Shown in pieces: positions 48,399 to 58,379 of a stretch of 64,000 nt of DNA. The notes beneath the pieces are model-generated. The model worked only from the letters and a program-made list of their open reading frames with translations. It had not been told where the DNA came from and ran no database searches. Both the position numbers and the translations under genes were made by a program. Location: the NCBI GenBank assembly GCA_022647765.1, contig JALCLH010000002.1, forward strand, positions 310,001 through 374,000. The letters run 5' to 3'. The first letter of the stretch is position 1. The number at the start of each line of letters is the position of its first letter. This stretch comes from Acidipropionibacterium sp. (lineage in GTDB: Bacteria > Actinomycetota > Actinomycetes > Propionibacteriales > Propionibacteriaceae).

Positions 48399-49181
48399 TT
48401 ACCAGCCAATCCGGTAGAGTTCCAATCGTGTCACGATTCTGATGATTATCGGAAGCTCTGCCAAACGGCCCCGATACCCCTTCGCGAGAATCTTCCAATT
48501 CTTCAAATGGCCGATAATATGCTCGATTCTCGACCGGAGACTCGACACATCGTGATTGAACTTCTTCTCCCACTCCAGCCGGTCACGCCCAGGAGTCTTC
48601 TTGATCGGGGTGATCGCACCAGCACCGATGTAGGCCGTGTCGGCGATCCACGTCGACCCGGCCAGGATCTGGTCCCAGCCACACAGCCGGAGCGCCGCCG
48701 AGTCATGCCGGCGGCCCGGCACCGGTTCAGAGGCGGCGATCAGATCACCGTGCAGGGTCCCGGCGACCTGGATGGACAGGCACTGGACGTGGTGCTTGCC
48801 CGAGTACAGGTCCTTCTCGGTGTCTTTCCCGCTGGCGGGGCGGTTCCCAGTAGGAATGAACGTCCCGTCGATGAGAACGGGCTCGCCCTGGGCGACGGCC
48901 TCTTCCAGACTGATCCCCTCGGTCACCAGGACCTCGTCGAGCAGAGGCAGGATCCGTCTCCAGATCCTCGAGACCGAGGGCTGTGAGATGCCGAACAGGT
49001 CGGCGGCGCACATCTGGACCATGTCCTGGCGCAGCAGAACCAGGGTGAGTTCGACCTGGCGGTACAGACCGAGCCGGTGGCCTGACAGGTCGATGCCGCG
49101 GGACTGGACGACGTCGTGGATTCTGGCGACGAGTTCGGTCATGTCATCACTGTCGAGTCCTGTAGTAGTCTGGTAGCGCAT
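48399..49181 (-). CDS. IS5-type transposase (DDE_Tnp_4)
   Basis: The 260-residue protein has an N-terminal helix-turn-helix (MCAADLFGISQPSVSRIWRR) and a DDE domain. The acidic residues lie in EPVLIDGTFIPT, GSTWIADTAYIGAGA and SRIEHIIGHLKNWKI, with the typical C-terminal end RIVTRLELYRIGW. It appears complete. I could not find convincing matching terminal repeats. The ATG at 49181 lies inside an inverted repeat. Confidence 0.85.
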   Translation of the reverse strand: MRYQTTTGLDSDDMTELVARIHDVVQSRGIDLSGHRLGLYRQVELTLVLLRQDMVQMCAADLFGISQPSVSRIWRRILPLLDEVLVTEGISLEEAVAQGEPVLIDGTFIPTGNRPASGKDTEKDLYSGKHHVQCLSIQVAGTLHGDLIAASEPVPGRRHDSAALRLCGWDQILAGSTWIADTAYIGAGAITPIKKTPGRDRLEWEKKFNHDVSSLRSRIEHIIGHLKNWKILAKGYRGRLAELPIIIRIVTRLELYRIGW

Positions 49182-49243
49182 CGGTCACCTTCGAATATAT
49201 TGTTTTGGCTTGGTAACCTCATTATATTCGAAGGAGCCGATGC
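49178..49243. repeat. AT-rich inverted repeat over the IS5 transposase start
   Basis: Arms GCATCGGTCACCTTCGAATA (49178) and TATTCGAAGGAGCCGATGC (ending 49243) pair with one bulge around a 25-base loop. It might be an IS end, a transposase-binding site or a hairpin that limits read-through translation. The next 150 bases show nothing else. Confidence 0.65.
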
Positions 49244-49400
49244 TTTTCTTGGAAACACTCCCAAACGTTCAGATTTACCTGTCGTGAATAACGTCCTCAG
49301 TAACATATCCTGCAACGTTCCTCGCTGATGCAACCGCGTAGCGCGCCTTCGATATGGCCTGCCGTAGATTTGATGGAATCTATCCGGTATGATCAGCATC

Positions 49401-49730
49401 ATGTCGAAACTCGAGTCTAGCGTGGCCAAGATCATGGATTACATTGGAGAGATGGCTGAAGGATACGGCGGCCACGTTAAGTGGAACGAAATCGCCAAGC
49501 TCAAGGCAGACATGATGAACGTCAAGCGTCGATGGATGAACGTCGACACCGCAGCGTTCACTATGAAATGTCATGAGGTAGGACTGACCAACGAAGATAC
49601 AACCGAGATCGTTAGCCTGGTGAAGAAAGTTCAACAAGGCCGAAAACTCGTGCCTCAAAGGGGCTATAAGACCTACAGGTTCACTTGGGAACCCGAATCA
49701 CCTGCTGACGAGACCTTCTTACGCTATTAG
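49401..49730 (+). CDS. Hypothetical protein, 109 residues
   Basis: I do not recognise a family. It begins MSKLESSVAKIMDYIGEM, is mostly predicted helical and charged, and ends with an aromatic stretch GYKTYRFTWEPES. An in-frame ATG at 49389 gives a 113-residue version; neither has a clear ribosome site. Base composition is lower in GC than the chromosome core. It lies between the IS5 transposase and the convergent HIRAN gene. The 178 bases after it hold nothing recognisable. Confidence 0.45.
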   Translation: MSKLESSVAKIMDYIGEMAEGYGGHVKWNEIAKLKADMMNVKRRWMNVDTAAFTMKCHEVGLTNEDTTEIVSLVKKVQQGRKLVPQRGYKTYRFTWEPESPADETFLRY

Positions 49731-49908
49731 TAACGCCTGTGGACTTAGGAAGTCAGGAGTCCTGGGGTTCGAGGAGTGACTCTGCGTTCTCGCCGTCTTG
49801 GTCACCGCCCACAATCTTGGTACACGTAGCCGGTGAATAAGGTCAAAGAGATCCTTGGATATTTCATCCCTTGACGGTTATCCAGAGATCATCAAACCGT
49901 CGGAGCAC

Positions 49909-50721
49909 TCATTTACCAGTGGAGGCCGGGGCCCACTGCCCGTCGGGATCGAAACTGAATCCTTCTGGGGCTGCAGCCCTGATGCGCAACGTCAAGCGCT
50001 CGTGGTCCGATGCACCTACAGAGCCCAGATTTTCCACGACAGCCGATACCAAACCCGACGCCATGAGATGGCGTACACCTTGGGAGAGAACACGGGGCAC
50101 CCATCCCAGCGGGACAGTCCCATCCATGACAAGTACCGCGTGGGGATCTTCGGGGTTGTTGATCTCCCTGGCGAGGCGGACACTCTGGAGCTTCTGCAAC
50201 CCGGCCAGAGCGCCATCCAGTTGCGGCCTGGTGGCCTGAACCGTCCGATCGTCCAGGTGCAGTGGTCCATCAGGAATATGCGAGATCCCGTTCACCAGGA
50301 ACTGAGCTGTCGCCGTCCCCTCAGACACCACCGGCACCTGCATGAACTGCAATGTGTCTCCGGCCCGGAGGCCACCCGAGCATACGATCTGTTCCCACGG
50401 GGTGGCCCGTTCCAGGCCCAGGCTGTGAAGATAGCCGCTGTAGTCGGGCCGCTGATCGGACATGACACGTTGACTGAATACCGCAGGCATCATCGTCGAC
50501 TGGTAGCGATCGGACAAGCCGCCAAGGCCCGGAAGCGGCCGGAAGCCGCTGAGCTCGGTGGCAGCGCGGGTATAGGAGAACGTGTACTCAACGCCGTTGA
50601 AGCCGAACCGTCCAATCGGCACTATCTGCCTGTTGTCGGGGCGCTGCCACAACACCAGCAGGTCCACGACACGGGTGGCGGTATCGGCACTGGCGCGCTC
50701 AAGCACTGACGTGTAGGGCAT
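49909..50721 (-). CDS. HipA N-domain-like protein with C-terminal HIRAN domain
   Basis: The N-terminal half (1-130) resembles the HipA N-subdomain that HipS represents as a separate protein: VEYTFSYTRAATELSGFRPL, SDRYQSTMMPAVFSQRVMS and GGLRAGDTLQFMQVP. The C-terminal half has the HIRAN pattern REINNPEDPHAVLVM then GWVPRVLSQGV. HIRAN domains bind DNA ends. With the kinase just upstream, the pair looks like a split HipA carrying an added DNA-sensing domain. It overlaps the kinase by 23 bases and is third in the RM operon. Function inferred only. Confidence 0.65.
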   Translation of the reverse strand: MPYTSVLERASADTATRVVDLLVLWQRPDNRQIVPIGRFGFNGVEYTFSYTRAATELSGFRPLPGLGGLSDRYQSTMMPAVFSQRVMSDQRPDYSGYLHSLGLERATPWEQIVCSGGLRAGDTLQFMQVPVVSEGTATAQFLVNGISHIPDGPLHLDDRTVQATRPQLDGALAGLQKLQSVRLAREINNPEDPHAVLVMDGTVPLGWVPRVLSQGVRHLMASGLVSAVVENLGSVGASDHERLTLRIRAAAPEGFSFDPDGQWAPASTGK

Positions 50722-51673
50722 CCCGCAACCTCCTGACGTTCACATTGAGCATTTCAATGATGAACCTACCGGCCAGCTCAGACATTCCCGGAACCCCCGA
50801 CGATACCCGCTCAACCACGGCGCTGAGGTCAAGGTCGTGCAGGCGAGACCGCCACCACACGGCAGTGGCCGGCGGACACATATCCAGTCCCCGTACGGCA
50901 ACCTCGACAAGAGTGGGCGCAGATCGTCGATGTTCGAACCGGTGAGCCGTGCCACGCTCCGCCCAGCGAATCACACCATTCGGGTTTTCAAGGCACCTAC
51001 GGCGCTCGGCGTCGTTGATCTGGAATCCCAGAGTCCCACCATGATCGTAGGAGGGAGACACTCGGTCAGCGCAATCGTTCGTCTGGGCCCGTAGGACCGC
51101 CCAGTTCTCCTCGTGCCTGTCACGGTTGGCCACGAGGGCGTCGAGCACCAAGTACCCCACGAACACGTCGAACCCAGTCGCCGTGGGAGGCCCCATCCGT
51201 CCACCGGGGGGTTCGACCTGGTCCAGGACTCTCCGGATGTTCTCCAAAGTGTGGCCGGGCCGCTTGACGCCGGGCCGCTGGGGATCGGTTGCATGGCCGC
51301 CCACTTCATACGGCACGTAGCCGGGAACCTTCTCGGTCTGGAGCAAGACTCTTCCTTCTACCAAGTCATAGCCGAAGGGCCTCACCGACAGTGACAACGA
51401 CCCTCGTTGGCCGTCCTGGGTGCACAGACAGGTCTGAGCGCAAGGCACAGACAGTGCCCGAGCCACTTGAGTGGACACCACCTCCGCCCAGTCCTCGCCC
51501 TGCTCGACACCTGTGCTCGGAGGGGTTGTCGTGAACTTGCACAACCAGTGCTGTGTGGTGCCCGGTCTGATCAGCCACATGCCGGCAGTGGACCCTGCCG
51601 GCTCAACAAGGTTCACCTTCCATCCCGACACGTCGATCCGGGTCCACGGATCCAGGGGCTCGGGATCGTTCAC
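50699..51673 (-). CDS. HipA-like Ser/Thr kinase
   Basis: The 324-residue protein retains the HipA kinase core. The ATP lysine is likely in HWLCKFTTTPP; the catalytic Asp and metal Asn lie in VANRDRHEENW near residue 182, followed by PSYDHGGTLGF as the DFG-like metal motif. It lacks HipA's N-subdomain, which the next gene seems to supply. HipA-type kinases phosphorylate translation factors and stop growth. The GTG at 51673 overlaps the RM stop (GTGA), so it is translated with the RM enzyme. Confidence 0.75.
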   Translation of the reverse strand: MNDPEPLDPWTRIDVSGWKVNLVEPAGSTAGMWLIRPGTTQHWLCKFTTTPPSTGVEQGEDWAEVVSTQVARALSVPCAQTCLCTQDGQRGSLSLSVRPFGYDLVEGRVLLQTEKVPGYVPYEVGGHATDPQRPGVKRPGHTLENIRRVLDQVEPPGGRMGPPTATGFDVFVGYLVLDALVANRDRHEENWAVLRAQTNDCADRVSPSYDHGGTLGFQINDAERRRCLENPNGVIRWAERGTAHRFEHRRSAPTLVEVAVRGLDMCPPATAVWWRSRLHDLDLSAVVERVSSGVPGMSELAGRFIIEMLNVNVRRLRDALHVSA

Positions 51674-54600
51674 AACGGGAGCTCCGGCAGGGCTTCAACG
51701 ACCGCCATGGTGTCGACACAGACGCGGGTGACGCGTTTGATGAGGTCGACGATGTAGCGCGGGTCGTGGTGTTCGGCAGCCCAGTCGTTAGGGTCGTTGA
51801 CGATGCCGGAGTCCTTGTCAGTCTTGACCTGGTAGCGGTCGATGATCCACTCCAGGGCAGATCGTGAACCGAGCATGTACTCGTTGGCGACGGCGGGGAT
51901 GTCATCAAGGGTGACGTGCTGGTTGTAGACGATGGCGTTGCGGGTGGTCTTGTCCTTCCAGCGCATCTTCGCCACCTTGTACAGCACACCAGCTGGCACG
52001 CCCTCTGCGTGGTTTTCAGTGAGGGAGTATGGCTCGACCGACTCGTAGTTGACGTGCAGATCCACGAGCTTTCGGCCAGCATTGACGAAGGCTTCGAAAT
52101 CGCCACGGGATGCGGCTAGGGGGATGCGGGGCAGCATCCGTTTCAGATCGGCGGCGAAGGTGGTGCGGTACTGCTCGGAGTGCAACACGGCATAGACGTA
52201 GAAGAAGACGTCGTCCTTCGACACCTGAGACCCGAAGGTCCTGCGATACAGCGTTAGGGCCTCGTCGGTGATGTTGTCGATGCGCCGATACCCTGACTCG
52301 TCGACCGCCTCGCCAGGAGCTGGAAGGGCATCCTGATTTCCTGCGTCGACATGTCGGTAAGTCCAGCGAGGAAAGAATTGTCCGCTGCTCGATCCCCATA
52401 TAGCGAGATCCGGCAAAACACTACTTGCGATAAGAGAGAACGGCTTGTCCGACCCCGGGGCAACTACGTAGAATCCGATGTTTTCGTTGCTCGGAGTGGG
52501 GAAGAATGACTGGTTCTTCCCCGGGCGGTGATTGAAGGTGGCGTCGAAGTAGAGGACTTGCTTCTGAAATGGTCGGTAGCTCGCGATCCGGAGTGCCGAC
52601 TTACTGTAAGAATGAAGTTCTCCGCGGCGAGCTCGGGGTTCCAGACTGGAGGACCACTTGATCCGGGTCGGATTACGGTCTAGTTCTGCGCCGGTCGAGG
52701 CGAGTGTGGTTTGCTCGTTGTAGGTGTCGATCATGCGGTGCATGTTGGTAGCGACTGTGGCAGCGCTGTAGTTGTAGCACCAGGCATCGCGGTTGGTCTG
52801 GACTCCGGCAGAGTGGGCGGCGAAGAGTGCACCGGTTTCGTCGGCAATGCTCGGATAGCCGAGGAAGGCCGGGTTGCGTTGGTTGAGCCAGTCCCCGTCA
52901 TCGTTGGGTGTAATGGTGGTCCAGGGGACGTTGTCGAGGGTGGCGTGGTCGATGTCGTCGAGTTTGTTCTCGGCGCTCTGGTAGTCGGCCACGCCGTGGT
53001 AGTGGATCCGACAGCCGGTACGTGACGGGTTCTTGGCAGCGATGAGCACGGCAACGCCAGCGCGAGATCCCGAGCCGAAGACTTTGCCACCCTCCTGGCG
53101 CGAGCGTTCCCCGGCGGTGCGCTGGTTGCCGCGCAGGTTGTAGACCCAGATGTCGGTGAACTCCGCTGCGAAGGTGGTGCGGATCCCAGCGGCTGCATTG
53201 CCGTCGATCCAGCCGTTGTTGGCCACGAACGCGAGGACGCCCTGGTCGCCCAGCCGGTCGGTGGCCCACCGGAACGCGCGGATGTAGGAGTCGTAGAGAC
53301 TGTTCTTGTTCGTCCCACTCGACAGCTTCGCGTACGTCTCGGCGATCCGAGCGTCCAAGGTGGGGTAGGACAGGTTGGCGTTGTTGTCGTTGGCCGAGGT
53401 CTGCCCAGTACTGTAGGGAGGGTTGCCGACGATGACCTTGATCGGGGCGGCCAGCTGGGCCTCGATGCGCTGGTTGTTGACCGGGATCAGGCTCGTGTCG
53501 GCCCGGTCACCGTCCTCGGTGATCTGGAACGTGTCGGTCAACGTCACACCCGGAAACGGCACATAGTCGGGTTCGTCGTCGGGGTGCTGTGCGGCGATCA
53601 GCGCCTGGAACGTGGTCTCGATGTTGACTGCCGCGATGTAGTAGGCCAGCAGCATGTACTCGTTGGCCCACAACTCGCCGCTGTACTTGCGCACCAGATC
53701 AGCCGGGGCAATGATGCCCGACTCCAACAGTCGGACGATGAACGTGCCCGTGCCGGTAAACGGGTCCAGCACATGGACCCCAGGATCGGTGATCCCGTAG
53801 CCGAACTGATCACGGCACACCTGGTCGGCGGCCCGCACGATGAAGTCGACGATCGGCACCGGGGTGTATACCACCCCCAGGGAGGCCGACAGGGCGGGAA
53901 ACGCCTTACCGAAGAACTGCTCGTACAGCTGGTGGATCACCGACTGGCGGCCCTCGGGGGTGCGGATTTGGGCGGCACGACGCCGCACCGACTCGTAGAA
54001 CCGGCCCAGACCCGCGGTCTCGGCATCCAGACCGTAACCGGCCAAAGCTGCAGTCATCCGGCCCATCGTGATCGAGACGGGATTACGGCGGGCAAACGAC
54101 CCGCTCGGAAACAGCGCCTCGAACACGGGCCGGGTGATCAGGTGCTGGGACAACATGTCGATGGCCTGGGCATCATCGACCGACTCGTTGAGGTTGGCCC
54201 GCAGACCCTCGGCGAACAACCGGAACTGGTCGGCGATCGGGGCTCCGTCGGCGCGAGCCCGAGCCAGGACCGCGGTAATACGGCGGACCTGGTTGGCATG
54301 AATCGTGACAACATCATCGGCCCAGGTGTCCCAGTACTCCCGCTGACCGCACTTCTTGACGATCCGGGCCAGGATCGAGTCACGCCACAGGTCCGAACCC
54401 ACCAGCAGCGGCTGGACCCCGGCATACGGGTTGGTGGCCTGCTCGGCGCCGCGATGGTCCTCATCGGCCTCGGCCCCACGACGGTCCGCCCCGGTCTCGA
54501 AGACATCGATCGTCACCTTGCCACCCGTGCTGTGGTCCAGGTCGATGGTGTTGATCATCGCCTCGAACCGATCATCATGGGCCCGCAACGCATTGAGCAC

Positions 54601-56460
54601 ATCCCACACAACCCTGAACCGCTTGTTGTCGCCCAACGCCACCGCGGGCTCCTCGTCGGCGGCGATCGCCACCGGCAAGATCACATAGCCGTACTCCTTG
54701 CCCGGGGCCTTGCGCATCACCCGGCCCACCGACTGGACCACATCGACCAGGGAGTTACGCGGGGACAGGAACAACACCGCATCCAGGGCCGGCACATCGA
54801 CCCCCTCCGACAGGCATCGGGCATTCGAGAGGATCCGACACTCCCCCGGCGGGATCGGGGCCTTCAACCAGGCCAACTCGTCGGCACGCGCCAACGCATT
54901 CATCGTCCCGTCAACATGATGGGCATCCACCGACAGGATGTCGTTGTCGACCACGGCCTGGTCGATGACCTGCGGCAGCCCGGCGGCGAACGCCTTGGAC
55001 GCCTTGATCGTGGAGGCGAACGCCACCGCCCGCTGCATGGGTGCCGGATGACCGCCGAAGTCCCGATCGGTGGTGCGTTTGGCCAGCCCGTTCCAACATC
55101 CCACGATCTTGGCGGCCTCATCCAGACTCAACTCGTGACCCTGGCCGGCCAGACTCGCCTGCATCACCGGGTCGATGACATCATCGGCGACCGCCAGGAT
55201 CATGACCTTGTAGTCAGACAACAGGCCCCGCTCCACGGCCTGCCCGAACCCCAACCGGTGGAACACCGGCCCGAACAGCGCCTCATCATCCATCGAGGTC
55301 AGCACCGCCGACGCATCATCGGCCTTCTTCTTGACCTCGGTGCCATAGATCCGCGGAGTCGCGGTCATGTACAGCCGCTTGACCGCCGGCAGATACGTGT
55401 TGTCATGAACCCTGATGAACGCCGACTCCCCGGCATCCCCCGACAACGTGACACCGGTGGTCCGATGAGCCTCATCACACAACACCAGATCAAACGGCGC
55501 CGCCCCCGACATCTTCTGCGCCCGGGCCACCACGTCGATGGACTGGTACGTCGAGAAGATCACCGTCATCTGCCGGCCCCGCCGCCCCCCATCCGCCATC
55601 TCGGCGACCAGCCGGTCCGGATCGGTCGTCGGCACCGGAATATCATGAACGGTGATGTCCTCGGCCTGACGTCCCGCCTTGGTGTCCGAACACACCACCA
55701 GCGGACGAATCGGGGTCTGGGACTGCGTCATCCACTCCCGCAGACTCTGAGACACCAAAGAGATCGACGGCGCCAGGAACAACACCTTCAAATGCCCGTC
55801 ATTGTCGGCACACCGCCGCTCGGCCAGCTTCAACGAGGTGAACGTCTTACCCGTCCCGCACGCCGAGACCCACTGACCCCGATCATGGGAGGCGAAACCG
55901 GCCTGGATGGCATCAATGGCCTCCTTCTGATGAGGCCGCAGCCCGAACCGGACCGCCTTCCGCGCGGTGAACCCCAACGGGTCCTCGGCGTGGAACATCC
56001 AATCCACCCGCGACTCGGCGATATCAGCCATCCCGATCCGCTGCACCGGGATCGTCTGAGCAACCAGGGCATCCTCAGCATGACGCGACCACCGGTCAGT
56101 GGTCGAGACGATGATCCGGTCATCAAACCGGACACCGTCCCAGGACTTGCCCGACGCAGTGAAGAACGAATCAATATCGCCCTTCTGCAACGAATGCGTG
56201 GGGTTGTAGAACTTGCACTGGATCGCCGTCCACCCCCCGGTCTGGCGATTACGGGCCACCAGATCGATACCCGTGTCATGAGTGCCCTGGTTGTGCGACC
56301 ACTCAGGCCAGCGACACACCACGTCATAGGTCGCAGCCAACATGGCATCGGCGGCGAAATAGCCGGCCATCAACTCCTCGAACCGAGTACCCCGCACCAC
56401 CGGCGACGGCTCATCGCCGAACTCGGCGATCACATCCTGGATCGTCCTGACCTTCGCCAC
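51670..56460 (-). CDS. Type ISP restriction-modification enzyme (nuclease-helicase-methylase)
   Basis: A single polypeptide of 1596 residues holds all activities. An Mrr-like nuclease comes first (GIDLVAR... with D66 and Q81-x-K83 in TAIQCKFY). An SF2 helicase follows (SACGTGKTFTSL near 200; LCDEAHRTTG near 330; SVGRVMRKAPG). Then comes an amino-methyltransferase (LDPFTGTGTFIVRLL near 895; IVGNPPYSTGQT near 1012) and a C-terminal target-recognition domain. This is the LlaGI/LlaBIII architecture: one-strand modification and translocation-dependent cleavage. GTG 56460 is chosen for AAGGGGAG just upstream; GTG 56505 is an alternative. It heads the RM-kinase-HIRAN operon. Confidence 0.88.
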   Translation of the reverse strand: MAKVRTIQDVIAEFGDEPSPVVRGTRFEELMAGYFAADAMLAATYDVVCRWPEWSHNQGTHDTGIDLVARNRQTGGWTAIQCKFYNPTHSLQKGDIDSFFTASGKSWDGVRFDDRIIVSTTDRWSRHAEDALVAQTIPVQRIGMADIAESRVDWMFHAEDPLGFTARKAVRFGLRPHQKEAIDAIQAGFASHDRGQWVSACGTGKTFTSLKLAERRCADNDGHLKVLFLAPSISLVSQSLREWMTQSQTPIRPLVVCSDTKAGRQAEDITVHDIPVPTTDPDRLVAEMADGGRRGRQMTVIFSTYQSIDVVARAQKMSGAAPFDLVLCDEAHRTTGVTLSGDAGESAFIRVHDNTYLPAVKRLYMTATPRIYGTEVKKKADDASAVLTSMDDEALFGPVFHRLGFGQAVERGLLSDYKVMILAVADDVIDPVMQASLAGQGHELSLDEAAKIVGCWNGLAKRTTDRDFGGHPAPMQRAVAFASTIKASKAFAAGLPQVIDQAVVDNDILSVDAHHVDGTMNALARADELAWLKAPIPPGECRILSNARCLSEGVDVPALDAVLFLSPRNSLVDVVQSVGRVMRKAPGKEYGYVILPVAIAADEEPAVALGDNKRFRVVWDVLNALRAHDDRFEAMINTIDLDHSTGGKVTIDVFETGADRRGAEADEDHRGAEQATNPYAGVQPLLVGSDLWRDSILARIVKKCGQREYWDTWADDVVTIHANQVRRITAVLARARADGAPIADQFRLFAEGLRANLNESVDDAQAIDMLSQHLITRPVFEALFPSGSFARRNPVSITMGRMTAALAGYGLDAETAGLGRFYESVRRRAAQIRTPEGRQSVIHQLYEQFFGKAFPALSASLGVVYTPVPIVDFIVRAADQVCRDQFGYGITDPGVHVLDPFTGTGTFIVRLLESGIIAPADLVRKYSGELWANEYMLLAYYIAAVNIETTFQALIAAQHPDDEPDYVPFPGVTLTDTFQITEDGDRADTSLIPVNNQRIEAQLAAPIKVIVGNPPYSTGQTSANDNNANLSYPTLDARIAETYAKLSSGTNKNSLYDSYIRAFRWATDRLGDQGVLAFVANNGWIDGNAAAGIRTTFAAEFTDIWVYNLRGNQRTAGERSRQEGGKVFGSGSRAGVAVLIAAKNPSRTGCRIHYHGVADYQSAENKLDDIDHATLDNVPWTTITPNDDGDWLNQRNPAFLGYPSIADETGALFAAHSAGVQTNRDAWCYNYSAATVATNMHRMIDTYNEQTTLASTGAELDRNPTRIKWSSSLEPRARRGELHSYSKSALRIASYRPFQKQVLYFDATFNHRPGKNQSFFPTPSNENIGFYVVAPGSDKPFSLIASSVLPDLAIWGSSSGQFFPRWTYRHVDAGNQDALPAPGEAVDESGYRRIDNITDEALTLYRRTFGSQVSKDDVFFYVYAVLHSEQYRTTFAADLKRMLPRIPLAASRGDFEAFVNAGRKLVDLHVNYESVEPYSLTENHAEGVPAGVLYKVAKMRWKDKTTRNAIVYNQHVTLDDIPAVANEYMLGSRSALEWIIDRYQVKTDKDSGIVNDPNDWAAEHHDPRYIVDLIKRVTRVCVDTMAVVEALPELPL

Positions 56461-56888
56461 CAGCGCACTCCCCTTCAACCCGAACCCCCGCCAGCGTATC
56501 GACACGCCCCCGGGCCCGGGTCAACAAACCAGCCACTCGATCTGCGACGGCATCGCCCCCGACACCTCCTCAGGATGCTAGCCTGGGTATTTCATCGTTG
56601 AGTGCCCGGGCCCTCGCCCAAGAGTAGATGAAGGTGCTCCTGACTTGGCAGGATAGGGCTTGCTAAAGAGTCACTGTCCGTCAAGACGAGGAGCACCTTC
56701 ACGATGAAGACTACCGGCTCGTACCCCCGCCTCCACATCGACACCGCCACCATCCCCGCCGTCGGCCAGGCCGGGGGCATCCTGCTGACCGAGACCATCC
56801 GCGCCGCCGGGCTGGACCGCGAGCTCTCGATGGCGCTGTCCCGGTGGGCGAAGCCCTTGGCCACCCATGATCCGGGCAAGATCGTCTG

Positions 56889-58379
56889 GAGCAATGATCA
56901 GAACCTGTGGATGAGGCCCCGGGAGAACGGGACGCTGGAGGCGTACCCTCCCGGGCAGAATCCGACCGAAGAAGTCATCTGATCAGGACCGGCGTTGGCG
57001 CGCTGGTCCGGGAAGGCACGCCCAATGCCCACCATAACCGACCAGCCCGAGCCCGTGGCCGACCTCCTGACCCGAACAGGCGACAGCGCCAACCTGCTCG
57101 ACGATCTTGTCCGCGAAGGCGCCCGCCGCATGCTCGCCGCAGCTCTCCAGGCCGAGGTCGACGCCTACATCGCCGCGCACACCGGCGACCTGGACGATCA
57201 GGGCCACCGCCTGGTCGTGCGCAACGGCCACCACCAGCCGCGCACCGTGACCACCAGCGCCGGAGCGATCGAGGTCCGCGCCCCCCGGGTCAACGACCGC
57301 AGACACGATGAGAACGGCCGGCGGCACCGCTTCGCCAGTTCGATCCTGCCGGCCTGGGCCCGCACGTCCCCCAAGATCGCCGAGGTCCTGCCACTGCTGT
57401 ATCTCCACGGCCTGTCGACCAATGACTTCGCCCCGGCCCTGCGCCAGTTCCTCGGTAGCGACGCCGGCCTGTCGCCGGCGGTGATCCAGCGCACGACCAC
57501 GACATGGCAACAGGAGGCCAAGACCTTCCAGGATCGGGACCTGCACGGGGTCGACTACGTGTACATGTGGGTCGACGGGGTGTGGTTCAACGTGCGGCTG
57601 GCCGATGAGCGCACGTGCTTGCTGGTGATGATCGGGGTCCGGGCCGATGGCACCAAGGAGCTCATCGGGCTCCAGGAGGGGTTCAGGGAGTCCTCGGAGT
57701 CGTGGGCGGATCTGCTGCGGGATTGCCGGCGTCGCGGGATGAGGGATCCCGTGCTGGCGGTGGGGGACGGGGCGCTGGGGTTCTGGGACGCGCTGGGCCA
57801 GGTGTTCGCGTCCACCCGCGCTCAGAGGTGCACGGTTCATAAGACCCGCAACGTGCTGGCCAGTCTGCCGAAGTCCCAGCATCCGGGTGCGAAGAAGGCG
57901 ATGGCCGAGATCTGGAATGCGTCCGGCAAGGATCATGCCCGCGCTGCGGCCAGGGCCTTCGCCAGGACCTACGGGGTGAAGTGGCCCAAGGCCGCTGCGA
58001 AGATCACTGGGGATCTGGAGGACCTGCTGGCGTTCTATGATTTCCCGGCTGAGCACTGGGCGCATCTGAAGACCACGAACCCGATCGAGTCCACGTTCGC
58101 GACGGTGCGGCTGCGCACCCATGCGACGAAGGGGCCGGGGTCTCGGGATGCGGGAGTGGCGATGGCGTTCAAGTTGATCGAGTCGGCTCAGGCGCGGTGG
58201 CGCAGGATCACCGGGCCGGAGTTGGTGGCATTGGTGCGGGCCGGGGTCGAGTTCCATGATGGGGTGCGTGTGGAGCGTCCTGATGCCGAGCCCGCTGACA
58301 TGGGCTCGGGGGCCTTGTCAGCGAGTCCTGAAAGTCACGCCGCGTAAGACCCCTCATCCACAGGATTTGACAATAACTC
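56889..58379 (+). mobile_element. IS256-family insertion sequence with 9-bp target duplication
   Basis: The 1491-base element has ends GAGCAATGATCAGAACCTGT and, reversed, GAGTTATTGTCAAATCCTGT; both continue GGATGAGG. GATCGTCTG flanks both sides (56880-56888, 58380-58388). Confidence 0.92.
57025..58347 (+). CDS. IS256-family (mutator-type) transposase
   Basis: The 440-residue transposase appears intact. It has the N-terminal DNA-binding part (VDAYIAAHTGDLDDQGHRLV), the first catalytic Asp in VDYVYMWVDGVWFNVRL, the second in PVLAVGDGALGFWDAL, and the CTVHKTRNVL signature. The Glu lies in TNPIESTFATVRLRT. The ATG at 57025 is used; an upstream in-frame TTG adds 10 residues. It sits whole within the 9-bp-flanked element, so this IS may still be active. 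Confidence 0.9.
   Translation: MPTITDQPEPVADLLTRTGDSANLLDDLVREGARRMLAAALQAEVDAYIAAHTGDLDDQGHRLVVRNGHHQPRTVTTSAGAIEVRAPRVNDRRHDENGRRHRFASSILPAWARTSPKIAEVLPLLYLHGLSTNDFAPALRQFLGSDAGLSPAVIQRTTTTWQQEAKTFQDRDLHGVDYVYMWVDGVWFNVRLADERTCLLVMIGVRADGTKELIGLQEGFRESSESWADLLRDCRRRGMRDPVLAVGDGALGFWDALGQVFASTRAQRCTVHKTRNVLASLPKSQHPGAKKAMAEIWNASGKDHARAAARAFARTYGVKWPKAAAKITGDLEDLLAFYDFPAEHWAHLKTTNPIESTFATVRLRTHATKGPGSRDAGVAMAFKLIESAQARWRRITGPELVALVRAGVEFHDGVRVERPDAEPADMGSGALSASPESHAA

Noticed and set aside
49101..49900. Origin of replication / DnaA boxes in the AT-rich stretch
   Set aside because: No cluster of TTATCCACA-like boxes is present; the AT richness is that of mobile DNA.
53584..56601. 1005-codon antisense frame opposite the RM gene
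   Set aside because: The RM protein in the other frame carries all expected nuclease, helicase and methylase motifs.
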